From contig NZ_ONDD01000003.1 in the NCBI RefSeq assembly GCF_900316465.1, forward strand, positions 132,987 through 196,986: a stretch of DNA of 64,000 bases, written 5' to 3'. The notes beneath the pieces are model-generated. The model was not told the origin of the DNA. It did no database searches and worked only from the letters and a program-made list of their open reading frames with translations. Below, piece by piece: positions 8,512-17,200 of this stretch. A program made the position numbers and the translations under genes. The DNA comes from an uncultured Fibrobacter sp. Its GTDB lineage: Bacteria > Fibrobacterota > Fibrobacteria > Fibrobacterales > Fibrobacteraceae. The first letter of the stretch is position 1; each line of letters opens with the position of its first letter.

Positions 8512-8552
8512 GTCGCGACAAAATGCTCGCATTTTGTCATGACCGAGTGACG
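8512..8552. repeat. Intergenic hairpin repeat, family A copy 1
   Basis: GTCGC, a perfect 10-bp hairpin (8517-8538) with the core GCTCGC, then ATGACCGAG and GACG. The second copy is at 48077-48118, with the same flanks but a different stem. Confidence 0.7.
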
Positions 8553-8766
8553 CCGCGGACGCCGTAGGCGTCAAAAGGGATTGCCGCTTGAGAAAGGGAC
8601 TGCGGCTGCGCCAGTCCCCGAGCTTTGCGCGGCTGGCTTGCCGCCCTACGGGCTCGATGCTCGCTTGCTCGCATCAAGCTCATAATTTGCCTCTACGCAC
8701 TGCGTGCATGAGCCAAATTATGTCGCACCCTCTTCGAGGGTGCCGGGTCCCTTCCCGTGTTATAAA
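8553..8766. other. Gene-free region made of consecutive short hairpins
   Basis: The 465 bases from 8340 to 8804 hold no credible gene. From 8517 on they form a chain of inverted repeats: 8558-8572 (GACGCC/GGCGTC), 8596-8618 (GGGACT/AGTCCC), 8656-8675 (GATGC/GCATC), 8681-8722 (CATAATTTG/CAAATTATG) and 8725-8743 (GCACCCT/AGGGTGC). The region lies between the Rpn gene and the tRNA-Gly terminator. Confidence 0.55.
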
Positions 8767-8801
8767 AAAAGAAAGCCACCTGATAGGTGGCTTTTCTTTT
8801 T
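8767..8801 (-). terminator. Terminator after tRNA-Gly(GCC)
   Basis: AAAGCCACC-tgata-GGTGGCTTT with A-rich and T-rich flanks on either side, so it can act in both directions; it lies directly downstream of the tRNA on the minus strand. Confidence 0.85.
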
Positions 8802-8804
8802 TAG

Positions 8805-8877
<73 letters not shown>

Positions 8878-8886
8878 GGGGTGACC

Positions 8887-8917
8887 CAATTATAGAATAA
8901 TAAATTCGCTATGTCAA
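8887..8917 (-). promoter_or_regulatory. Promoter of tRNA-Gly(GCC)
   Basis: Minus strand TTG, 20 bases, TATAATTG, ending 9 bases before the mature tRNA. It lies inside the 3' end of the upstream cyclase gene. Confidence 0.65.
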
Positions 8918-9985
8918 GGGCAAATGCAGAGAAAAAATCAAAATTCCATTCTTTTTGCCCCTTAATTCGAAAAATCCAGCTTTTACGCCTAAAAATCCGT
9001 GGGGTAACGGTAGCGGCAGGCGCATGTACAGGTCTTCCGAAATCAAAAAATCCTGGCCGAGTTTGGAGCAGAGAGTCTGGATTCGGGAGGTCGTGTTCAA
9101 CACGTCGCCGTGGTAGGCCATTTCGCTGCCAAAGTTTCCGACTTCGGTCGAAATCACCTTTCCGCAGTGGGCTGCAGCCTTGAACGAGGGGACTACGCCG
9201 TAACGCTTCTTGAACTTGGGGGCCGTGCGTTCTAGGCATTCGGCAAAGTCGTAAAAGCAATCGATGGGTCGTGCCATCTTTTTGCAGTCGCTGGTTTTCC
9301 AAGTCAAGAACACTCCGTCGCCAGCAATCTGGTAGATTTCGCCGTGGTTTTCTTCGCAGCAGTTCGAAAGCAGTCTGTAGTAGTCTCGAATAAAGTTGCT
9401 GTAGGTGACGTGCCCGAGTTCTTCGGCGATTTCGGTGGAATGCTTCATGTCGATGAACATGAATATCAAGTCTTCTTCCTTGGGATCTTGGTTCTTGCCG
9501 AGCAGGGTGTTGATGAACACGCGGGTTCCGAATTTCTTGTGCACGGAACGGATAAAGGTAATCAGGTGCCCGAGCATGAACAGTTCGAAAATCAGGATGT
9601 GTGTGTTGGATTGTTTGAATACTTCCAGTACGTGTTGCAGGGCGGCTTCGTTTATAAGACCTTCGCTGCGGTCAATATCCCAAATGAGGATGCATAGCGT
9701 CAGGTTTGCACAAATGCTTGCGATAAAGAACCAGGAACGGATCAAAAGGGCCGCCACTACGGGTCTCTTGTCCATTTCGTCTTGCAAAATAATCACGTCG
9801 TAAATGGCGTGCGAAAGTCCGGTCAATAGAGACATTTGCAGCATGTATAACATGCGGGTTGAATCGAACCCGTTGCCGGAACCATAAGTCAAAAGGGCCG
9901 AGGCGCTCAGGGTAAAGGTCACCCAGGTCAGGATATAGAATGCAATTGCTTTGCATTTACGCTGCGTTAATCGGGTAATGGCCAT
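8909..9985 (-). CDS. Membrane-bound class III adenylate/guanylate cyclase
   Basis: 358 residues. The first ~175 contain four hydrophobic helices (about 13-37, 45-65, 80-105, 130-150). The cyclase homology domain follows. Visible catalytic features are FMFIDMKHST (first metal Asp), IAGDGVFLTW (second metal Asp) and NTTSR, giving the Asn and Arg that stabilise the transition state in GDVLNTTSRIQ. An active enzyme that makes cAMP or cGMP from the NTP at the inner face of the membrane is therefore likely; the base specificity cannot be read with confidence. A small membrane protein gene sits 7 bases upstream and may be co-expressed. Its 3' end overlaps the promoter of the tRNA-Gly gene. Confidence 0.85.
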   Translation of the reverse strand: MAITRLTQRKCKAIAFYILTWVTFTLSASALLTYGSGNGFDSTRMLYMLQMSLLTGLSHAIYDVIILQDEMDKRPVVAALLIRSWFFIASICANLTLCILIWDIDRSEGLINEAALQHVLEVFKQSNTHILIFELFMLGHLITFIRSVHKKFGTRVFINTLLGKNQDPKEEDLIFMFIDMKHSTEIAEELGHVTYSNFIRDYYRLLSNCCEENHGEIYQIAGDGVFLTWKTSDCKKMARPIDCFYDFAECLERTAPKFKKRYGVVPSFKAAAHCGKVISTEVGNFGSEMAYHGDVLNTTSRIQTLCSKLGQDFLISEDLYMRLPLPLPHGFLGVKAGFFELRGKKNGILIFSLHLPLT

Positions 9986-9992
9986 AGCACCT

Positions 9993-10178
9993 TCAGTGGA
10001 TAAATAGCGGCAACGCCCAAATCATGGCGATAATGATGATATCTTTGTACGATTCGTCTAAAAGCAGGGTCGATGCCAAAAAGAAGATGGTGGTGGACAA
10101 TGTCAAAAAAATCAGGAGCGGAAGCCGCTTCTTCAATTTTTTCTTGAATTTATTTATCTTATTATTGTCCATATACAT
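9993..10178 (-). CDS. Small two-helix membrane protein
   Basis: 61 residues: a basic N-terminus (NKINKFKKKLKKR), then two hydrophobic helices (about residues 20-37 and 45-60). It ends 7 bases before the cyclase start and would be co-transcribed with it. No family recognised and no clear ribosome binding site; a later ATG (MDNNK, two codons in) is equally possible. Conserved position next to the cyclase would be needed to confirm it. Confidence 0.5.
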   Translation of the reverse strand: MYMDNNKINKFKKKLKKRLPLLIFLTLSTTIFFLASTLLLDESYKDIIIIAMIWALPLFIH

Positions 10179-10238
10179 TTATATAATCTAAATTTTATAA
10201 AAAAGGTTTTTTGTAATATTTTTATTCGCTTGCGAAAA

Positions 10239-11408
10239 ATGTTTTGTGTTTATCTTCACGTGCCCTTTTGCAAAAAAGTTTGCGATTATTGCGATTTTCG
10301 CGTAATGCCGTCGCAATCGAAAATTTTTGCCGAGTACGCCGATTTATTGTGTAAGCAAATTGTAAGTTTTTCAAGAGCGAATCCTGGGCTGCTTGCTTCG
10401 GCAAAAACGCTTTATTTGGGGGGCGGTACCCCCTCTGAACTGCCGGCTGAATTTTTGCGCCAAATTTTTGACTGTCTCGCCTTAGAAGGGCTCGATATCT
10501 CCAAATTGAGCGAAGTTTCCATGGAGTTCAATCCGGAATCGACGAGCCGCGAGTCCGTGCGAAATGCGATGGAACTTGGCGTAAACCGCATCAGTCTTGG
10601 ACTCCAGACGTTTGACGCTAATTTGTTGAAGGTGGTGGGGCGCTCGCATTCGGTAGAGGCGGGGCTTGATGCCTTGAATTTGCTGACCTCTACGCCGAAC
10701 CTGCAGGTGAATGCGGACTTGATGTTCGATTTGCCCGGGCAAACGGTCGAGGGCTTCTTGGCTGATGTGGACCGCCTTTCGGATTTTCCGCTTAACCACG
10801 TGAGCTTTTACGGATTGAACGTGTCGCCGCGTTCTCGGCTTGGGCATCGCGTGGATCGTGGGGAACTTGCCGTAAACGAAGACCTTTACGAACCCATGTA
10901 CATGGGCGGTGTCGAAATTCTGGAACGCAAGGGGCTAATGCGTTACGAAGTCTCGAACTTTGCGAGGCCCGGTTTTGAAAGCGTTCACAACCAGAACTAC
11001 TGGAATCGCGGTGAATATATCGGTTTTGGTCCCGGCGCCCATAGCTATTTAGGGAAAATTCGCTATTATGCCCCCGAAATTTACCCGCGGTGGCGTGATT
11101 ACGTGAAATCCGGCTGCCCGGAATCGGCTCTTTCGGTGGACCGGCTGAGGCGTGAAGACGAAATTATGGAGCTTTTGTGGCTTTCGCTTCGCCAAAGCAA
11201 GGGAATTGCGACTGAAGATCTCGAAAAAATGGGAATCTCTTTGGATAAATCGGTGTGTGAACGATGGATTTCGAGGGGTTTTCTGAAACAAGGTAATCTG
11301 TTAAATTCATTACAAATTAAATCCAATTTGAGCCTTAATGGTCGTGGCTGGATTTTTATGGACGAAATTGTCACGGATTTGGCCAATTCTTATTCCAACT
11401 TGGAATAA
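10239..11408 (+). CDS. hemW: HemW-like radical SAM protein
   Basis: 389 residues from ATG 10239 (a TTG nine bases earlier is also in frame). The N-terminus YLHVPFCKKVCDYCDF carries the CxxxCxxC that binds the radical SAM [4Fe-4S] cluster, followed by YLGGGTPSELP (SAM-binding GGGTPS) and NRISLGLQTF. This layout fits the coproporphyrinogen III oxidase-like family now called HemW, regarded as a haem chaperone or trafficking factor and not a true oxidase. The C-terminal HemW domain appears present (DEIMELLWLSLRQSKGI). It is a single gene with unrelated neighbours. Confidence 0.85.
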   Translation: MFCVYLHVPFCKKVCDYCDFRVMPSQSKIFAEYADLLCKQIVSFSRANPGLLASAKTLYLGGGTPSELPAEFLRQIFDCLALEGLDISKLSEVSMEFNPESTSRESVRNAMELGVNRISLGLQTFDANLLKVVGRSHSVEAGLDALNLLTSTPNLQVNADLMFDLPGQTVEGFLADVDRLSDFPLNHVSFYGLNVSPRSRLGHRVDRGELAVNEDLYEPMYMGGVEILERKGLMRYEVSNFARPGFESVHNQNYWNRGEYIGFGPGAHSYLGKIRYYAPEIYPRWRDYVKSGCPESALSVDRLRREDEIMELLWLSLRQSKGIATEDLEKMGISLDKSVCERWISRGFLKQGNLLNSLQIKSNLSLNGRGWIFMDEIVTDLANSYSNLE

Positions 11409-11455
11409 TTTGCGTTGGAAATGCCTTGAGATTCCTATCACAACGTAAATTTTTG

Positions 11456-11488
11456 TTGTCCGTTTTCTAAAAAAAAATCATATCTTTG
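11456..11488 (+). promoter_or_regulatory. Promoter of the two giant exported-protein genes
   Basis: TTG (11456-11458), 22 bases, TATCTTTG (11481-11488), a perfect match to TAnnTTTG, 57 bases before the ATG at 11546. Confidence 0.65.
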
Positions 11489-11545
11489 GAGTATATGTTA
11501 TGCAAAGTTTTCTTTGCGTAAGTGGAGTCATTTGTAGAGGTCAGA

Positions 11546-14260
11546 ATGCAGTCTGTAAAAAAACATATTCTTTCGCTGATGTTGCTCGCGTTGCTTAGTC
11601 TTGCAGCGGGTGTTTTTGCGCAGGAAACTATTGACTGCATTGACTACAGCGGCCAGCCCGATGTGCGTTGCAAGTACTACCGCATTTTTGATACCCGTGG
11701 AGCCATTCTTTACGTGGTTCCGCCCGAAGCTAAACTTGTCAAGGCGAATGCAATTCCGGGTGCTTCGTTCTATGTGCTTGCCCCGGATGAAAAGAATTAT
11801 GGCCGCGACACGTTGACGCTGGAACTTTCAGAAGATTCTTCTATCGTCAAGAATCTCAGGGCTGTCCAGGGCGATCCGGATTCCGGCCTCGTGAAGCTTC
11901 GCGTGGGCAGCAAATATGAACTCAAGAACTTTAGACTCGGAACGTCCGAAGATGCCGATGCGACTGACCCGATTATAAGCCTGGTCTACAACTTCTATGT
12001 GCCGTACCTCAAGTACATTGTTGAAGGCAAGGAAGTGACGGATGCTTCCAAACTTCAGTACGAAGTGGGCGATACCATGCAAGTCGATGTCGAGGCGATT
12101 ATCCCGTTTGGACCTGCCAAGGGCCGCGTGGATTCGACCCTGAAGAGAACTTTCTATTTCAAGGCTTTCGGTGAAAGCGAAAACCTCCAGTTCTTGAGCG
12201 ATGGTGGAGTAAACCTGAAGCAAAGTGACAACACCATTCGCTTAAATATTGATAACGGCAAGGGCAAGTTCAAGGTGGTTGCAACCAAGGCCGTTGATGA
12301 CGGCTCGACGTTCAGCATGAATGCCTTTGACAACGGCAAGGATTCCGTGGGCGACACCAAGTTCATTCTGAGTGATCCGTTCCCGGGCGAATACCAGTTC
12401 GTGAACCCCAATATGCCGACGCTGGACAATGCCGCTATTTACGATACCGATGGCGATGGCATTGGCGATAGCATTGCGACCTGGTTCGGCGGTAAGACTG
12501 ATTCCATGGACGTGAAGGATTTCTTCTACAGCTGGCCGAGCGACAAGTCTCTTGATAAGTACAGTGGTGATGTCAAGCAAGATGGCGATATCTATGGACT
12601 GCCCGATGTCAAGGTTGAAATTCAGGGCGATGACGCTAAGGGAATCGTAAAGGCTTATGTTTGCTCGATTGGAAACCGCTGCGACACTCTCGAAACCACT
12701 TTGAACGACAGCATTGGTGCTGCTATTCAGACGGCAACCTTGGTCAAGGGCAATGAAGGAACGGATACCTTGATTGTTCGCTTTAACAAGGACATGGATC
12801 CGTCTTGGACAAGCGGTCGCGGTTTGAAACTCAATGGCGAAGCAATCGATGTGGATGCAATCTCCAAGAAGGGAACCCAGTGGGTCTTCACGGTAGAGTC
12901 GGGCGTTGTGTCTGTGGGCGATATGCTCAAGATCGAAACCATTTGCGATAAGCATCTTTGCCCCGATGGAATCCTGACTGCCGCCGACGGTGTGCCGACG
13001 AGCAGGAACAACCAGGAAGTCCCGGTGAAGAATGCAGGCCGCATTTTCGTGGACAACGACAAGAACGGATTCTATGACCGCGATGGCGATGGCCGCATGG
13101 ACTCTACCTCGCTTGGCTTTGAAACTCCGATTACCGAAGAAGATCTCAAGAAGATGGACATCACCTTCTACTGGCTCGACAACGATGGTGAACTGGTGGC
13201 TATCAAGCCGAATCTTGCTAATCTCACCCTTTCGGAAGACGGCACCCTGCTTGGCTATGCTCTTGATCCCGAAGAATATGACATCAAGAAATTGCTGACA
13301 GGAATTGACAAGTCCTATTCGAAGGATGGCAAGACTGAATACGGCTATGCCTCGATTGTCAATAAGGTTGCTGTCGAAGATAAGGAATCGGAAGAAGAAA
13401 TGATGTATGGAATGAACGACTACATGGCTCCGGTCATCTCGTCGACGTTCCTGTATCCGGAATCGTTCCAGATGATGGAACCGGATAAATTCAAGATTAG
13501 CTTCTCTGAAGCGATGGACAAGAATAACGTGGAACTTTCTGATGACTGCCTTGCGTTCTATGTCGATGGCGCCTGGGTGCATTACAGCCTGAAGTCTTCG
13601 GAATGGAGCGATGATGGCCGCGAATTGGTCCTGTACATGGAAGCCGGTGAAGATCTTGCAACCCGCATGAATCCTGCAGACTCCGTGCGCTTTGATAACT
13701 TCACGAGTGGTCTTGTCGACAAGAGCGGGAACAAGGTGTCTGAACTTGCTCCGACTGTTATGGTGGAAGGCGACCCGCGCGTAATCATGAAGACTAATTC
13801 GTTTGCGGACTTGAACAAGGCTGAAGAACTCAGCGATCGCGTGAAGCCGTTCACGATTGAACATGTGAAGGAAGCCAAGGATGCTTCTGACCAGTCTTCG
13901 CTGGGTGTGCTCATGGATATTGGCTATTCGACCATCATGGGCAAGGATGACAAGGGCGAAACTGTGCCGAACATGGAAGATATCGGACTCCATTGGGAAT
14001 TGTATGTGTACACCAATATTGGCAACTACGTTGGTGGCGCTTCGGGCAGTATCGCTTGTGATGACCCGTTCTTTGACGGTAACTGCCTTGAAAATCCGGA
14101 TAAACTCTATGTCCGTTGGAATATGCGTGCCAAGAATGGCCGCAGGGTAGGTGCCGGCATTTATTTGGCAAAGTTCAAAGTTAAGGTTTACGGTGCAAAG
14201 GAAGATTTTAAGGTTGAAAGAATCTTTAGATGGGGCGTTTCTGCAAAGAAGTCTAAGTAA
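11546..14260 (+). CDS. Giant exported protein with calcium-loop and Ig-like modules
   Basis: 904 residues from ATG 11546, preceded by GAGGTCAGA; the in-frame GTG at 11522 is rejected because it puts charged residues before the signal peptide MQSVKKHILSLMLLALLSLAAGVFAQ. The mature protein has Asp-rich loops of EF-hand/thrombospondin-3 style (YDTDGDGIGDS near residue 305; DNDKNGFYDRDGDGRMDS near 500) and stretches resembling SbsA-type Ig-like domains (APVISSTFLYP...FKISFSEAMDKNNV near 630). The C-terminus (NGRRVGAGIYLAKFKVKVYG) resembles an FlgD/T9SS-like beta module and closely matches the end of the next gene's product. Likely surface or secreted; no enzymatic motif seen. It lies 23 bases upstream of its larger paralogue. 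Confidence 0.8.
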   Translation: MQSVKKHILSLMLLALLSLAAGVFAQETIDCIDYSGQPDVRCKYYRIFDTRGAILYVVPPEAKLVKANAIPGASFYVLAPDEKNYGRDTLTLELSEDSSIVKNLRAVQGDPDSGLVKLRVGSKYELKNFRLGTSEDADATDPIISLVYNFYVPYLKYIVEGKEVTDASKLQYEVGDTMQVDVEAIIPFGPAKGRVDSTLKRTFYFKAFGESENLQFLSDGGVNLKQSDNTIRLNIDNGKGKFKVVATKAVDDGSTFSMNAFDNGKDSVGDTKFILSDPFPGEYQFVNPNMPTLDNAAIYDTDGDGIGDSIATWFGGKTDSMDVKDFFYSWPSDKSLDKYSGDVKQDGDIYGLPDVKVEIQGDDAKGIVKAYVCSIGNRCDTLETTLNDSIGAAIQTATLVKGNEGTDTLIVRFNKDMDPSWTSGRGLKLNGEAIDVDAISKKGTQWVFTVESGVVSVGDMLKIETICDKHLCPDGILTAADGVPTSRNNQEVPVKNAGRIFVDNDKNGFYDRDGDGRMDSTSLGFETPITEEDLKKMDITFYWLDNDGELVAIKPNLANLTLSEDGTLLGYALDPEEYDIKKLLTGIDKSYSKDGKTEYGYASIVNKVAVEDKESEEEMMYGMNDYMAPVISSTFLYPESFQMMEPDKFKISFSEAMDKNNVELSDDCLAFYVDGAWVHYSLKSSEWSDDGRELVLYMEAGEDLATRMNPADSVRFDNFTSGLVDKSGNKVSELAPTVMVEGDPRVIMKTNSFADLNKAEELSDRVKPFTIEHVKEAKDASDQSSLGVLMDIGYSTIMGKDDKGETVPNMEDIGLHWELYVYTNIGNYVGGASGSIACDDPFFDGNCLENPDKLYVRWNMRAKNGRRVGAGIYLAKFKVKVYGAKEDFKVERIFRWGVSAKKSK

Positions 14261-14283
14261 GGATTTTTTCCGAGGGTACGAAC

Positions 14284-17200
14284 ATGAGAAAAACATTTAA
14301 ATACTTTTCGATGGTTTTACTGTCTGCAGCGGCAAGCTACGCTGCAGGCGTAGATTACCCTACTCCGGAAAATCCGGCGACGGGTATTTGGATTCAGCAG
14401 ATTGGCGATATCGTGCCGCATTCTGCGACCAAGGCCACGCTGTACTATACCAAGTACGAGCAGAGCGACCGCGTCAAGAGTATCAGTTACCAGTACAATG
14501 GTGCTGGCTACTTGCTGATGAAACCCTCTGACAAGAAGACTCTTTGTACAGAAGGTGATGGCATGGAAGGTGCCGATGGTATTGTTCACCACCCGGATGG
14601 CGACCTGTTGGTGGCCGGTCAGGGCGAACGCATTTTCAAGGTGAGCAAGACTGCCAAGGAAAATGGCGGAGCATGCCGTGTCGCAAGGGCTACTCCTGCA
14701 ACGCGTAAGGGCGGTTTCTGGCATTTGATGATGGACCCGAAGGGTGATAACCTTTGGGCTGCCGGTATTCCGGGCTATCTGTACCGTTTCTCGACGAAAA
14801 CCGATCCGCAAAACAATAACTTTGCAACGACCGGTTATCAGGTTGAATTGAGACCCAAGGGACCGAAGCACACCTCTGAAGAAGACAAGAAACTGGCGAC
14901 CGTGATTTGGGACGGTGATGGTACTGCCTTCTTTACGCGTTCTGACTATTTCGGCGGTGGCTGCGAAGCTGGCGGCGGATATAGGGCCTGTACGGAACAG
15001 GAACGCAAGAATAAAAACAACCTCAAGGATTCGTATTTCGGCGTGTTTACCGATACGACCTGGGTGACGGTGACCAATGCGAACCGCGGTACGTATGGCG
15101 GAAATGTCGGTGATAAGGTCATCACTTCTGTCGATACTAAGGTTTTGATTGACTCGTTGGAAGGTGCTCATGGTGGCGCCTACGATACTTATTCCAAAAC
15201 GATCTTTGTGTTCGGTGGTTCTCGCATTGTGCAGATCCAGCCCTATCGCGAAGGTGGCGAAGTCAAGGCGAAAGTCGTTGCGACTATTGACCTCCGTGAA
15301 TATTTCTTTGAAGAATCTAAGACGAATTTGAGTGGCCCGAGAACCAGTGGCGTGGGCTGGCGTTTGGACCAGGGTACCACGGATGGCTATGGTCACCTTT
15401 TTGTGGCTTCTAATACGGGTCACATGATTTTTGTGGATTATGCCGCAAACCCCAAGAAGTTGATTAATGACAACGTTTTGATTCATGTGCAGTGGATTGA
15501 CAACTACCTTGATGACTTGGCTCCGCTTTCGGGCGTGGGCGTGATTCGTGAAGGTGGTAATTCGGGTGGCGACGAAGAATTTTCGAGCGCTTCTCAGAGC
15601 AGCTCTTCGCTGGTGGAATATCATGAATCTTCGAGCAGCGCAAAGTCTAGCAGCAGCGGCGGTTCTAACCTGAGCTCCGGCGGCAATGGCAATAGCTCCG
15701 CTGGCGATGGCACCAGTTCTGGCGGAAACGGCAATGGCTCTAGCAGCAGCGACGGTTCTTCTAACCTGAGCTCTGGCGGCAATGGCAATAGCTCCGCTGG
15801 CGATGGCACCAGTTCTGGCGGAAACGGCAATGGCTCTAGCAGCAGCGATGGTTCTTCTAACCTGAGCTCTGGCGGCAATGGCAACAGCTCCGCTGGCGAT
15901 GGCACCAGTTCTGCAGGTAACGGTAATGGCTCTAGCGGTAATGACGGCTCTAGCAGCAATAGCAATGGTAACGGCTCTAGCAGCAGTGAACAGGGCAATG
16001 GCGAAGATGTGGGTGGCAATTCTTCTTCGAGCCGTACTATCGGAACAGGCGAAGATGAAGGTGAATCCAGTTCTTCGAGAGGCCAGTATTTCGGTGCTGA
16101 AGACTATGACGAAGATCCGGGTACGGGCTTCGATGAATACCCGTCTGCCGATGACTTTGAAAAGGGTGATTCCCTTGTTTCTAAGACGGTTGTTCTTAGC
16201 CCGACTGATCCGGATCCGAGTGACCCCAATGTGGTCGTTGTCAACGGCAACCACTATAAGTTGACGAATGACCCCAAGGGAATCCCGATGGATTTGCGTT
16301 ATAACTCCGGCCTGGATTCTGCCAAGGTGGGCGATGTCGTTGCCATTACCTTGGATAAGGATAAGGTCAAGAAATATTTCGACTCTCCGGATTCTCTCCG
16401 CATTGTTTCGAAGACCGGTGTGAAAATCGTTGACCCGACGGATGGCTCCAAGAATGAATCCCTGGTTGTCAATGCCGATGGTTCCGTGACGATTTTCGTA
16501 ACGGCTGACGAAGTGGTTCAGGGCGGCTCGATCAAGGTGTACGGTGGTAATGAAATGGTCATTATCGACAACATCAACTTCTACGATCCGATTCCGGATA
16601 CTCGCGTCGGCTACATCAAGGATACCGACGGCGACATGGATTTGGACTATGTAGAAATTCTGCTGGATGATACGTTGTCTTCGAGCTACTATCTGGATGG
16701 TGTGAAACTGGTGATTGGCAAGGATACCTTGAATTGCGTGAACCCCATGCTGAACACGGCTCGCGACCGTATTTTGGTTTCTCGTGTGGATGAGTCTCTT
16801 CCCTTGCCGGGCGTTGGCGAATTCCCGAAGGATGCCAAGGCTTTGGTGATTTATGGCGACAAGGCTAGCGATGGTGCGACCTATGTGCGTGAATCAGCGA
16901 TTGTGGAAGTGGGCAGCAATGTGATTAAGGATGCCTTCGCTATTCGCAATGCGAACGGTCTTGACTCGCTGTTCTTGCAGTATAACATTGATTTGTTCCC
17001 GGTAGATATCGGCATGCCTGAAATGTTGGTCATGATCAAGCAGAGTGCCGAACGCTATGGCTTCGATGTGGATCAGATCAAGAAGGTCTACATGCCTGCC
17101 AAGGATATCGTGATTTTGGTTGGCAAGAACTTCAAGTTGAAGGGTAGTGACAAGGATAGCGTGTCGCTGTATCCGGGTGTAACCTTCACGAACTTGCCTT

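Noticed and set aside
15664..15942. CRISPR-like array
   Set aside because: The units are contiguous 96-base direct repeats in frame inside a gene, with no spacers between them.
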